From positions 248,001 to 312,000 of the forward strand of contig CBDFMN010000003.1 in the NCBI GenBank assembly GCA_965249685.1: a DNA stretch of 64,000 nt, given 5' to 3'. Both the position numbers and the translations under genes were made by a program. Position 1 is the stretch's first letter. Each line of letters begins with the position of its first letter. This DNA comes from RH-AL1 sp965249685. GTDB taxonomy: Bacteria; Pseudomonadota; Alphaproteobacteria; Rhizobiales; Beijerinckiaceae. Below the pieces are notes generated by a model. It worked only from the letters and a program-made list of their open reading frames with translations. It did not search any database and was not told where the DNA came from. Below, piece after piece: positions 26,272 to 34,239 of this stretch.

Positions 26272-26706
26272 TCAGATGGGCGGCAGCACCCGCACGGTAA
26301 ATACAGGCCCGACGATACGACCGACCTTGCCGTCCGAAATACCCACAGCGACCGTGTAAGTGCCAGCCATGGTCGGAACACCAACGAGCGCGCCAGTCGA
26401 CGCGTCCACGTCAAGACCCGGCGGCGGTGCCCCTGCGCCCGAAGCGCTTCCATTCGCGAAAAACGCATAACTGGAGTGTGGTATCCGCGCGACCGCCTCC
26501 TGTTTGCTCAGCGTCGCGATCAGTTGCTGGTCGATCGGATGCGGCTGCAGGTTGGCGGCTTGACCGACGCGCAAGGCATAGATCATGCGCGACGGGACCC
26601 AGCCGACCGGTGCCAGGATCAGGCAGAAGAATGCCAGCGTCATGATGACGCCCGCCGCACCGACGCCGCCGCGCGGTGGGCGAGGCGACCGCTTCGGCGG
26701 CAGCAT
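26272..26706 (-). CDS. Membrane-anchored protein with a putative Ig-like (He_PIG) domain
   Basis: 144 residues. A basic N-terminus (KRSPRPPRGG) and one hydrophobic helix (about 17-37, VIMTLAFFCLILAPVGWV) should anchor it in the inner membrane with the rest outside. The C-terminal part, PPPGLDVDASTGALVGVP...GTYTVAVGISDG, follows the He_PIG pattern (PxGLxxdxxTGxxxGtPt.aGtYt.tV), a beta-sandwich repeat of cadherin/Ig type. Normally several copies occur in large surface proteins; a single copy on a short anchor is unusual. No partner gene is evident; it converges with the 85-residue gene, 18 bases apart. Confidence 0.7.
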   Translation of the reverse strand: MLPPKRSPRPPRGGVGAAGVIMTLAFFCLILAPVGWVPSRMIYALRVGQAANLQPHPIDQQLIATLSKQEAVARIPHSSYAFFANGSASGAGAPPPGLDVDASTGALVGVPTMAGTYTVAVGISDGKVGRIVGPVFTVRVLPPI

Positions 26707-26779
26707 GGGAGGGGGCGGCGGAAGAAAGCAGAGAATAGCCGCCTCCAGTCGAGAGGGTGCGTCGTCCCTCCGGCGATTT

Positions 26780-26799
26780 CAACGCCCTAATTATAGGGC
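26780..26799. repeat. Perfect 8-bp inverted repeat with 4-base AT loop
   Basis: ACGCCCTA, loop ATTA, TAGGGCGT. It lies 73 bases upstream of the membrane-anchored protein (minus strand) and 118 bases beyond the SDR stop. It could be an operator or a transcript-end hairpin; no T-tract is present. Confidence 0.5.
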
Positions 26800-26917
26800 G
26801 TCCATCGTCAGGAAGCCAGTATGGACCGAGGTGTGGTGTCACGGATCCCGTCCACTCGTCGCGTTCCCTCCAGGCTGGGTTCAGTCCAAGACGTGCCGCT
26901 TAGAGACGACGTGCCGC

Positions 26918-27673
26918 TCAGAGACCTTGGCCGCCGGACACTTCGATGCGTTGCGCATTGACCCAACGATTGTCCTCCGAAAGGAGGCTCGCGATCATGG
27001 GGCCGACGTCGTCGGGCAGGCCGGCGCGGCCTAGCGCCGTCATGTCCGCGAAGAACTTGTTAAACTCCGGAGTATCGCGCACGGCGCCGCCGAAGAAGTC
27101 TGTCTCGATCGCGCCAGGCGCCACCGTGTTCACTGTGATGCCGCGGCTGCCCAACTCCTTGGCCATGTAGACCGTCAGCACCTCGACCGCGGCCTTTGCC
27201 GCCGAATAGGCGGCCCAGCCGGGCGCAGACAGGCGCGTCAGTCCGGTGGACATGTTGATGATCCGGCTACCATCGGCCAGCAGCGGCATCAGCGTCTGGG
27301 TAAGGAAGAACACGCCTTTGAAGTGAACGTCGACCAACCTGTCGAACTGCTCCTCGGTTGTCTCTGCGATCATGGCATAGTCGCCATGACCGGCGTTGTT
27401 CACCAGATGATCGAATGTGCCCCGCTGCCACGTCTCGCGCAGCGCAGCTCTCAACCGGTCGGCGAAGGCGGCAAAAACAGCGACCTTGCCGACGTCGAGC
27501 TGTAGGGCGACTGCCTTACGACCAAGTCCGACGATTTCGTCGACGACGGCTCGCGCGTCGTCGTCCCGTGTTTGATACGTGAGGACGACGTCGCCGCCGC
27601 GGCGGGCGATCGCGAGCGCGGCGCTGCGGCCAAGCCCGCGGCTGGCTCCGGTAACGAGAGCAATCTTCGTCAT
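26918..27673 (-). CDS. Short-chain dehydrogenase/reductase
   Basis: Classical SDR of 251 residues. The NADP-binding turn is TGASRGLGRSAAL at residues 8-20, the structural motif is VNNAGHGD, and the catalytic serine, tyrosine and lysine are in INMSTGL and AAYSAAKAAVEV. The C-terminal PG motif is VAPGAIETDFFGG. Substrate cannot be told. It is divergent from an AraC regulator 102 bases away, an arrangement in which the regulator often controls the reductase. Confidence 0.94.
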   Translation of the reverse strand: MTKIALVTGASRGLGRSAALAIARRGGDVVLTYQTRDDDARAVVDEIVGLGRKAVALQLDVGKVAVFAAFADRLRAALRETWQRGTFDHLVNNAGHGDYAMIAETTEEQFDRLVDVHFKGVFFLTQTLMPLLADGSRIINMSTGLTRLSAPGWAAYSAAKAAVEVLTVYMAKELGSRGITVNTVAPGAIETDFFGGAVRDTPEFNKFFADMTALGRAGLPDDVGPMIASLLSEDNRWVNAQRIEVSGGQGL

Positions 27674-27775
27674 GGTTCGACTCCCTAGGGTTGACCGCCT
27701 CGGTATCGGACATAGACGCGGGCCTTTGTTGCCGAAAGCTCGATACTCTTTGCCTAATCCTACAAAACGCTAGGC

Positions 27776-28699
27776 ATGCCGGATAGCAACCGGATAGGCA
27801 TGGGCATGACCGATGGTTTGCTCGATGTCGTTCGCCGCTACACTGAGGCCCATGCCGATGCGGCAGGCCTGGCGCAGACACCTATTCCTGGTCTCGCCAC
27901 CGTCCGCGCGACCTCGCCGAGCGGCCTGGTCCACGCGATCGCCCAACCGCTCGTCTGCCTGGTGCTCCAGGGCAGCAAGCATGTCGCCATGGGAACGCGG
28001 ACCTTCGCCTTCGCCGCTGGCGATTCTTTGCTGATTACCGCAGACGTGCCGACCGTGAGCCAGATCACGCGCGCAAGCTTTGCCCGGCCTTATCTCTCGC
28101 TCGTGCTCGAATTGGAGCCGACTCTTATTGCGGATTTGTCGATGCAGATGGCCGGCGGCGGAGACGCCGACATGGCGCCGGCGCAGGTCGAACCGACCGA
28201 CGTCGAAGTTGCCGACGCGGCCTTGCGACTGATGCGGCTCCTCGACCGTCCGGCCGCCGAGGCGGTCCTGCACGCGCCCTATCTGCGCGAGTTGCACTAC
28301 TGGCTCCTCGCGGGGCGGCATGGGCCCGCGATCCGCCGGCTGGGATGGCTTGAGGGTCACGCGCGACGGGTGGCGCGCGCGGTCGCCGTGCTTCGCGCCG
28401 AGTTCGCGCGGCCGCTCCCGGTCGAGCGTCTGGCCGCCGTCGCCGGTATGAGCCCGTCGTCGTTCCACCAGCACTTCCGCGCCGTGACCTCGCTCTCGCC
28501 GCTGCAATTCCAGAAGCAACTGCGCCTGATCGAGGCACGTCGGCTGATGCTGTTGGAAGCCGCGTCGGCCGGCGAGGCGGCCTTCGCGGTTGGCTACGAG
28601 AGCGTGCCCCAGTTCACCCGGGAGTACGGCCGCATGTTCGGCCTCCCACCTGTTCGGGACACCGGAGTCGCGAAAAATAAGGCGCGGTCGGTCGCCTGA
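27776..28699 (+). CDS. AraC-family transcriptional regulator
   Basis: 307 residues. An N-terminal AraC_N (cupin-like) ligand domain spans about residues 30-190, with AQPLVCLVLQGSKHVAMGTR and the aromatic-rich ARPYLSLVLELEP. The C-terminal double helix-turn-helix spans about 200-300, with VERLAAVAGMSPSSFHQHFRAVTSLSPLQFQKQLRL read in parts and the AraC signature ending GYESVPQFTREYGRMFG. The start may be this ATG or the ATGs 8 and 10 codons later. It faces the SDR gene and probably regulates it. Confidence 0.92.
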   Translation: MPDSNRIGMGMTDGLLDVVRRYTEAHADAAGLAQTPIPGLATVRATSPSGLVHAIAQPLVCLVLQGSKHVAMGTRTFAFAAGDSLLITADVPTVSQITRASFARPYLSLVLELEPTLIADLSMQMAGGGDADMAPAQVEPTDVEVADAALRLMRLLDRPAAEAVLHAPYLRELHYWLLAGRHGPAIRRLGWLEGHARRVARAVAVLRAEFARPLPVERLAAVAGMSPSSFHQHFRAVTSLSPLQFQKQLRLIEARRLMLLEAASAGEAAFAVGYESVPQFTREYGRMFGLPPVRDTGVAKNKARSVA

Positions 28700-28883
28700 G
28701 CCCACAGCCCGGTCGAGCGGGCTCGCGACCCTCCACCCTTGCGACGACGTGTGGAGCGCGGCCTCCGTCCCACGACAGGATGGTGGGCAGTGCCAAGAGA
28801 CCGGCGGCGTCGCGACGAAGCAGGCAGACTCACGCAACCTCTCCGTATCGAGCCGATTGACGAGCGTGTCCATGGAGGGTCCC

Positions 28884-29180
28884 ATGCCGAGATTTTGGAA
28901 GCCGACGATCGCTTTGGCTCTTGCCGTTTTCTCTTGTAACCAAGCCGACGCGCAAACTGCGGGAGGCGAAGGCGGAGCTGGCGTCGGCATGTCCGCCCCC
29001 GCCAGCAGCGGCGTGGGTGGAGCCTCCGGAGGTGGATCGCTCGGCGGCAATGCCGCTGGCGGTGCCTTTAACGGCAGCGGCACCGGTGGCCCCAACAGCA
29101 CCGCTGTTCAAGGTACGGGTGGCGCCTCGTCGTTCGGCGGCGGTGGCGTAGGCGGGGCCGGCGGCGCGGGCGTCCGCTAG
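28884..29180 (+). CDS. Secreted glycine-rich small protein
   Basis: 98 residues. A signal peptide (MPRFWKPTIALALAVFSC, cleavage near ADAQ) is followed by about 75 residues of Gly/Ala/Ser repeats without cysteine. A strong GGAGGG ribosome site lies 4 bases before the ATG at 28884. Low-complexity glycine-rich proteins of this kind occur in many alphaproteobacteria and have no known function. Coding is supported by the signal peptide and the ribosome site rather than by homology. Confidence 0.62.
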   Translation: MPRFWKPTIALALAVFSCNQADAQTAGGEGGAGVGMSAPASSGVGGASGGGSLGGNAAGGAFNGSGTGGPNSTAVQGTGGASSFGGGGVGGAGGAGVR

Positions 29181-29649
29181 CGATCCACGGGCGCCTGACA
29201 GCGCGCGACGAGCAGTGGCATGTTGTGGGACGATCGGAAGCCATACCCTCCCGATCCTGCCCACCCAATCCTGACAAGGCTCTCCAGTCCTGGCGGAGCG
29301 ACTTGGATTGTTGCTTGGACAGGATCCGTACCGTCGGTGGCGGGATCGTCATGCGGGCAAAGCCGTGTGTGACCGCGGAGCGGCGCGCAGTGGCGTTAAC
29401 CCGTGGGATCCGAATGTTGCCGCCGCGGATCGTGCGTCTCTCGCCTCTGCGACGTAGGGCCCGGGCGCGGGGCTTGGGCGCGATACCCGCCCCTCGATCC
29501 AATGCTGGATCAAAACGGTTCTGCGCGACGTTGCGGGACCGGCGCATGAAGCTTAGACGAACGCGTGCGAGGATTCGTTCGAAGCGCGGCCTGGGCATGT
29601 CATCTCGTTCATGCCGTTTCGGCCGTCGGCATGTTAGCAGGTTTTAAAG
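29181..29649. other. 469-base intergenic region without a supported gene
   Basis: GC-rich sequence between the glycine-rich protein and DUF2721. One plus-strand frame (29225-29647) is open, but its product is about one fifth arginine with many cysteines and no ribosome site, which looks like non-coding DNA. No tRNA, hairpin terminator or repeat was recognised. Confidence 0.55.
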
Positions 29650-30201
29650 ATGTTCGGCTCGGATTCGCTTTCCACGTCGGCCGTGGAAGCCGTTGCGCAC
29701 ACCATTCAAGTAGCGCTGACGCCCATCTTCCTTCTCTCCGGTATCGCGTCCCTGTTGAGCGTCTTCGCAGGTCGGCTGTCGCGGGTCGCCGATCGCGTCG
29801 ACGAGCTTGCGGAACGCGCCGACAGAGCTGAACCAAGGGCCAAGGCAGCTCTGGAAAAACGGCTCGCCTATCTGCGTCGGCGCTCGCACACCCTCGATAT
29901 CGCCGTAGCCCTGGGTGCCGTCGCCGGTGCGGCCACGTGTTCCTCGGTGCTGATTCTCTTCGTCGGCACTCTTCGCGACCTCACGGTAACAGGCCTTCTT
30001 ATTTCAGCCTTCGCGCTCGCTCTGATTTGCACGATCGGGGCGCTCTCGGCCTTTTTGCTAGAAATGCTCATGGCAAGCCGCGGCATCAGACACCGTTCGA
30101 TAACCCGTTCGGAGCCGGAACCGAACGAGATGGCAGACAGCGAACCGGAGGGTCATGCCCACGAGACAGCCGTGGCGGCGGACGCCGGCCCCGCCGGTTG
30201 A
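29650..30201 (+). CDS. DUF2721 family membrane protein
   Basis: 183 residues with three hydrophobic segments: about 15-40 (VAHTIQVALTPIFLLSGIASLL), 85-105 and 112-137. A charged coiled region between the first two (RLSRVADRVDELAERADRAE) matches the DUF2721 pattern TPIFLL...RLARVVDR. The last 40 residues are acidic and probably disordered. The family has no known biochemical role. Monocistronic by position. Confidence 0.85.
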   Translation: MFGSDSLSTSAVEAVAHTIQVALTPIFLLSGIASLLSVFAGRLSRVADRVDELAERADRAEPRAKAALEKRLAYLRRRSHTLDIAVALGAVAGAATCSSVLILFVGTLRDLTVTGLLISAFALALICTIGALSAFLLEMLMASRGIRHRSITRSEPEPNEMADSEPEGHAHETAVAADAGPAG

Positions 30202-30332
30202 ACGCGGCGGCCTCTCCGCCAGTGCCCAGCAGCGAACGATGCAAGCAGAGAGAGACAAGCCAACGAGGCGTAAGACCAAAGCAAGTTATATACGCTTCGT
30301 GTTTTTTACTTCGCGATGTCTATGATATATCT

Positions 30333-30408
<76 letters not shown>

Positions 30409-30542
30409 ACTCCTCCAAAGCCTTTGGGAAGGCCCGGTGGCAGCGCCGGAGCGCTGCCGAGGAGCGCGGGTATACCGGCATTGGTACGGGGCGACAAGCC
30501 TTTTCGGCGGCGAAGACGCGGCGGTCCGGCATGGGTCTGACG

Positions 30543-31958
30543 CTAATAATGGACCGTTGCGCGCAAGCCGAAGACAGCGGCGTCGTGGATCGGTCGGCCG
30601 CTCACCGGATCGTGTACCGCATGCGCGCCAGGATGGACGATGTACTGGAGGTCTGGCTGCAACGTGAAGCCCGGTACGACCGTGAACTGATAGGTCGCCT
30701 CGATCAGCGCCTGATAATCGCGGACGATCGCACCGGGCTGCGCGTCGATCTGCTCGAGCCGCGACGAGGCGCGGCCATAGGCGGCCGCGAGGCCCGCCGT
30801 GTCGTTCGGACGCCCGGGCACGAGGCCTTTGAAGGAAACGCCGCCGTCGACGTATGCGCTGATCGGGTTGCGATCACTTGGGCTGGTGGCCATTCGCAGG
30901 AAAATTGCGGCGCCTTGATCGTCCGTGCCGGGGACGCGGTAAATCGTCTGGTCCAACACCCCATAGATGCCATTGTCGCCACGGTGGCTGGTCTCCGTTG
31001 CGGCCTCGAGCGCCTCGAACCGGCCGAAGTGGTGGAAATACCCGACCTTTACCGTGCCGGGCAGGGCGGCCGCGTCCTTGCCAAGGCCGTAGGCAAAAGC
31101 GGCCTCCGTCATCAGCAGGGGCGGATCGCTGAGCCGGAAATTCGTGCCGCTGTCGTTGCGGACCTGCGGCAGCGAGCTGTTAAAACCCGGTCGATGCGGA
31201 CCCGAGGGATCGCCGTCGAACAGTGCGGCGAGGATGGTGACGTTGTCGACGGGCGTGGCTTTCAGCCGTATGGCGGGCGCTGAGAGCGGGTAGGCCGGCC
31301 CGCCACTCGGCAGGTTATCCGCCGCGACGGCTGGAAATCCGAAGGTCCCGTTGACGAACAGAGTGGCCGTCTGGCTCACGAAGAATTCGGTATCCGCTCC
31401 GAGTTCGCCCACCCGCAGGGCCAACCTGCCATTGGCGAGCTTCTGCTCGAACCAGGCTTCGTAGAGGCGGGTGGCGGGATAGGCTTCGATGTTGCTGACG
31501 GTGAAGATGTCGAGAGTGTTGTTGCCGCTGAGCCCGCGACCGTGAATCTGAAAGGCTTCCGCATGCAGCGCCGCGCCCTCCTGGCCGACGAGTTTTCCCA
31601 GGTTGACATCGAGGACGCCGTCGAGCCGCCCCTCGTAGGTCGCGCCGCGCTTCACCCCTCCCGACGCATTGCCGAGCACCTCGCCGATATAGGTGAAGGC
31701 GGTGTCGATGCCTTTCGCGTTGAGGTAGGCACGGAGGCCGCCAGGGTCGCCATACCGGCCAAGCGCGCCCTGGATGCTGGGCGAAATGTCAGGCGCGCCT
31801 TGGCTGCCCGAGGTGTCCGGCTCGGCGACGGGGATGTTTGCGGGATTCTCTGCATCGCTCTGCGCCTGCGCCGATCCAAGGACGTTCGCAAGAATAAAAG
31901 CGGCCAACAGATAAGGAGCGCGTGGCGGCAAAGCCGCCCACGTTAGGTTTTCGAGCAC
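30543..31958 (-). CDS. Carbohydrate-selective porin, OprB family
   Basis: Outer-membrane beta-barrel protein of about 471 residues. A signal peptide (hydrophobic PYLLAAFILANVLGSAQA) leads into a short linker and the OprB barrel with alternating strands (LGKLVGQEGAALHAEAFQIHG, RLYEAWFEQKLANGRLALRVG, DTEFFVS). It ends in an aromatic C-terminal strand (ATVHY), the recognition signal for BAM insertion. OprB porins pass sugars passively. The start is uncertain: GTG at 31958 gives a normal signal peptide, while a TTG at 32006 would add 16 residues. It precedes tRNA-Ala on the same strand. Confidence 0.9.
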   Translation of the reverse strand: MLENLTWAALPPRAPYLLAAFILANVLGSAQAQSDAENPANIPVAEPDTSGSQGAPDISPSIQGALGRYGDPGGLRAYLNAKGIDTAFTYIGEVLGNASGGVKRGATYEGRLDGVLDVNLGKLVGQEGAALHAEAFQIHGRGLSGNNTLDIFTVSNIEAYPATRLYEAWFEQKLANGRLALRVGELGADTEFFVSQTATLFVNGTFGFPAVAADNLPSGGPAYPLSAPAIRLKATPVDNVTILAALFDGDPSGPHRPGFNSSLPQVRNDSGTNFRLSDPPLLMTEAAFAYGLGKDAAALPGTVKVGYFHHFGRFEALEAATETSHRGDNGIYGVLDQTIYRVPGTDDQGAAIFLRMATSPSDRNPISAYVDGGVSFKGLVPGRPNDTAGLAAAYGRASSRLEQIDAQPGAIVRDYQALIEATYQFTVVPGFTLQPDLQYIVHPGAHAVHDPVSGRPIHDAAVFGLRATVHY

Positions 31959-32095
31959 GAGAGAAGACGAAGCTCCCTGAGATGTTTGGAGTATCTCAGC
32001 AAGCAATCGATTAATGCAGCCAGCGTTGCAACAAGTTTATCGCGTTCGCCAATAGATTAGAATTTGTATAGTTATAATGCAGCGCCCCTTGTTGG

Positions 32096-34084
32096 TCACG
32101 CTGCGATCTCGATCGGCTTGGCGGCGGCCCGATCGACGCAGAGCGCCACCGCCTCGGCCAGGTTCGAGACGCAAACGTCGCTCTTCACGTCGCTGCACAG
32201 TCCCATTGTCCGGGCCTCGTCGTCGCGGTCCATCCAGAAGGCGGCGACGACCGGTACGTTGGGAACGCGCCGCCGCAGTCGCCTCACGGCGAAACGCGCC
32301 TGTGCGATGCTGAGGTCGGCGTCGAGGAACGACAGCACCATCAGCTTGGCGCCGGCAACGGCCAGATGCGCGAGCTCGTTGCTCGACAGGCTGGCTGCGG
32401 GCTCGACGTGCGCGCCGATGCCATGTTTGCCCAGAAGATCGGCCAGCAGTTGCGCGGCCGCCTCGTCGAGCGGCGTGCGACCCGCGATGCAGAGCACCGC
32501 CATCGCGTGCTGCCACGAGGGATCGATGGCAGGCAGGGGCGCCGTCTTGCTCGTTCGCACGCGCTCATCCTCGCCGCCCTCTTCGGATGCGAGGGAGGCT
32601 ATGGCCTCGTCTTGCGCCTTCGGCACGGATACGAAGGCCGGCTCCGGCTTGTCCGCCTCGCGGTCGAATAGGTCTTCAACCAATTCCTCCACCGTCTCCT
32701 TGATGGTCGTCAGGTGGGCGGTCTCGAGGCGTCCGCGACGCACGTCGTGCTGGGCAAGGAGAAGCGCTTGAAGCGCGACGTCGTCGCAGTATTCGGTGAG
32801 CGTATGGTCCTTCAGGTAGCGATCGGCGTGGTCGGCGATCTCCGAAGCGTCGCCGGCGAGCACGCGCTGGTAGAAGCTCTCGACCGGCGTGAGCGCGGGA
32901 GCGTCGCCGAGGATCACGTCGAGGAAGGAGAGGCGCTCGACGTGGCGGCCGATGACCACGAGGCAGACGGTCAGCGGGGTGGAGAGGACGAGGCCCACCG
33001 GTCCCCACAGCCAAGTCCAGAAGGTGGCCGACAGCACGACGGCGATCGGCGAGATCCCAGTGTTGTGGCCGTAGACCAGCGGCTCCACGACCTGGCCGAC
33101 GAAGGCCTCCAAAACGAGGAAGAGGAGGGCCGTCTCTATCGCCATGCCCCAACCGGGACTGGCCGCAGCTGCCAGCACGATGGGAAAGAAGGCGGCGGCG
33201 ATCGACCCGATGTAGGGGATGAAGCGCATGAGGATGGCGACCAGGCCCCATAGGATGGCGCTCGGCACGCCGATCAGGCTCAGCGCCCCGGCGACGACGA
33301 CGCCAAAGGCCGTGTTCAGCAGCATCTGAGCCAGGAAGTAACGGCTGAGGCGGCGCGCGGCATCGTCCATGGCGAGGGTCGTGCGTTGGATGTCGCCCGA
33401 TCCGACGAGGCGGATGAAGCGGTTGCGAAGGTCCTCGCGCTGCATCAGCATGAAGATGATGAAGATGGCGACGAAGGCGGCGGTGGCGACGGGCGAGGCC
33501 GCGGCCCCCGCCACCTTCTGCACGACGTCGAGTAAGCCCGGCGCCGGCTCGACGACCATGACCGGGAGGGGTGACCGCGATGGGTTTTGCGCCGTGACGG
33601 GTCCGCTTGGCGACGTCGAGGGCGCCGGGCGGCGGGGCTCCGCAGTCGGCGGCGGCGACATTTTGGCCACGTCGTTCAACGCCTGGCTGGCTTTGCGCAG
33701 GAGAGGGTTGTCGGCGAGGAACGCGCGCGCCCCCTCCGCCTTCTGCAGGACCGTGTCCTGGTAGCGCGGCGCGTCGGCTGCCAGGTCCGAGATCTGCCGC
33801 GCCAGAATGACGCCGGCGCCGATCGATAGAAGGAAGCTGGCGAGGACGACCATGCCGACCGAGAGCGCCTTGCCGATGCCGATCACGCGCAACAGCTTGA
33901 CGAGCGGCGACAGAACAAAGCTAAGAAGAACGGCGATCGCGATCGGCACGAGGATTTCCCGCGCCACATAAAGGATGCCGACGGTCACGATGATGATGAT
34001 GAGGGTTGCCAGCGTATCCAGCATCCGGATCGAGTCGGACACGGCCGGCGCGCGATGCCGCTGTGCCGGAATGAGTTCGGTCAT
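32096..34084 (-). CDS. AI-2E family transporter with C-terminal B12-binding-like domain
   Basis: 662 residues. The first 380 are a TqsA/PerM-type membrane domain: N-terminal helix pair (LDTLATLIIIIVTVGILYVA, IAVLLSFVLSPLVKLL), a large loop, and the conserved IGSIAAAFFPIVLAA and LSTPLTVCLVVIGRHV regions. A helical cytoplasmic segment follows, and about residues 530-650 form an alpha/beta domain beginning MAVLCIAGRTPLDEAAAQLL, similar in pattern to cobalamin-binding-type Rossmann domains but without the DxHxxG histidine. Family members export AI-2 or unknown solutes. A near-consensus EcfG promoter lies just upstream. Confidence 0.88.
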   Translation of the reverse strand: MTELIPAQRHRAPAVSDSIRMLDTLATLIIIIVTVGILYVAREILVPIAIAVLLSFVLSPLVKLLRVIGIGKALSVGMVVLASFLLSIGAGVILARQISDLAADAPRYQDTVLQKAEGARAFLADNPLLRKASQALNDVAKMSPPPTAEPRRPAPSTSPSGPVTAQNPSRSPLPVMVVEPAPGLLDVVQKVAGAAASPVATAAFVAIFIIFMLMQREDLRNRFIRLVGSGDIQRTTLAMDDAARRLSRYFLAQMLLNTAFGVVVAGALSLIGVPSAILWGLVAILMRFIPYIGSIAAAFFPIVLAAAASPGWGMAIETALLFLVLEAFVGQVVEPLVYGHNTGISPIAVVLSATFWTWLWGPVGLVLSTPLTVCLVVIGRHVERLSFLDVILGDAPALTPVESFYQRVLAGDASEIADHADRYLKDHTLTEYCDDVALQALLLAQHDVRRGRLETAHLTTIKETVEELVEDLFDREADKPEPAFVSVPKAQDEAIASLASEEGGEDERVRTSKTAPLPAIDPSWQHAMAVLCIAGRTPLDEAAAQLLADLLGKHGIGAHVEPAASLSSNELAHLAVAGAKLMVLSFLDADLSIAQARFAVRRLRRRVPNVPVVAAFWMDRDDEARTMGLCSDVKSDVCVSNLAEAVALCVDRAAAKPIEIAA

Positions 34085-34116
34085 GGCGAAGCCCTTTCGG
34101 CCGTGGTCTGACTGGA

Positions 34117-34142
34117 AACCATCGCGCGAGCGCCACGGTTCC
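34117..34142 (-). promoter_or_regulatory. Near-consensus EcfG-type promoter for the AI-2E gene
   Basis: On the minus strand GGAAC (34142-34138), 17 bases, then GGTT (34120-34117); the consensus -10 is CGTT, so there is one mismatch and the important TT is kept. The gene's ATG begins 33 bases downstream at 34084. Confidence 0.4.
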
Positions 34143-34239
34143 CCCTCGAGTTTGGAGTTCGTTGCGCGTCAACGACTTGCGGCGCGATGCAGCGTTTGCA
34201 ACGACCCCGAGAGGCTGGCGAGGACGGTGCGAGGGTTCG

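Noticed and set aside
29225..29647. 140-codon plus-strand frame before DUF2721
   Set aside because: About one fifth arginine, many cysteines, no ribosome site and no domain; described as non-coding.
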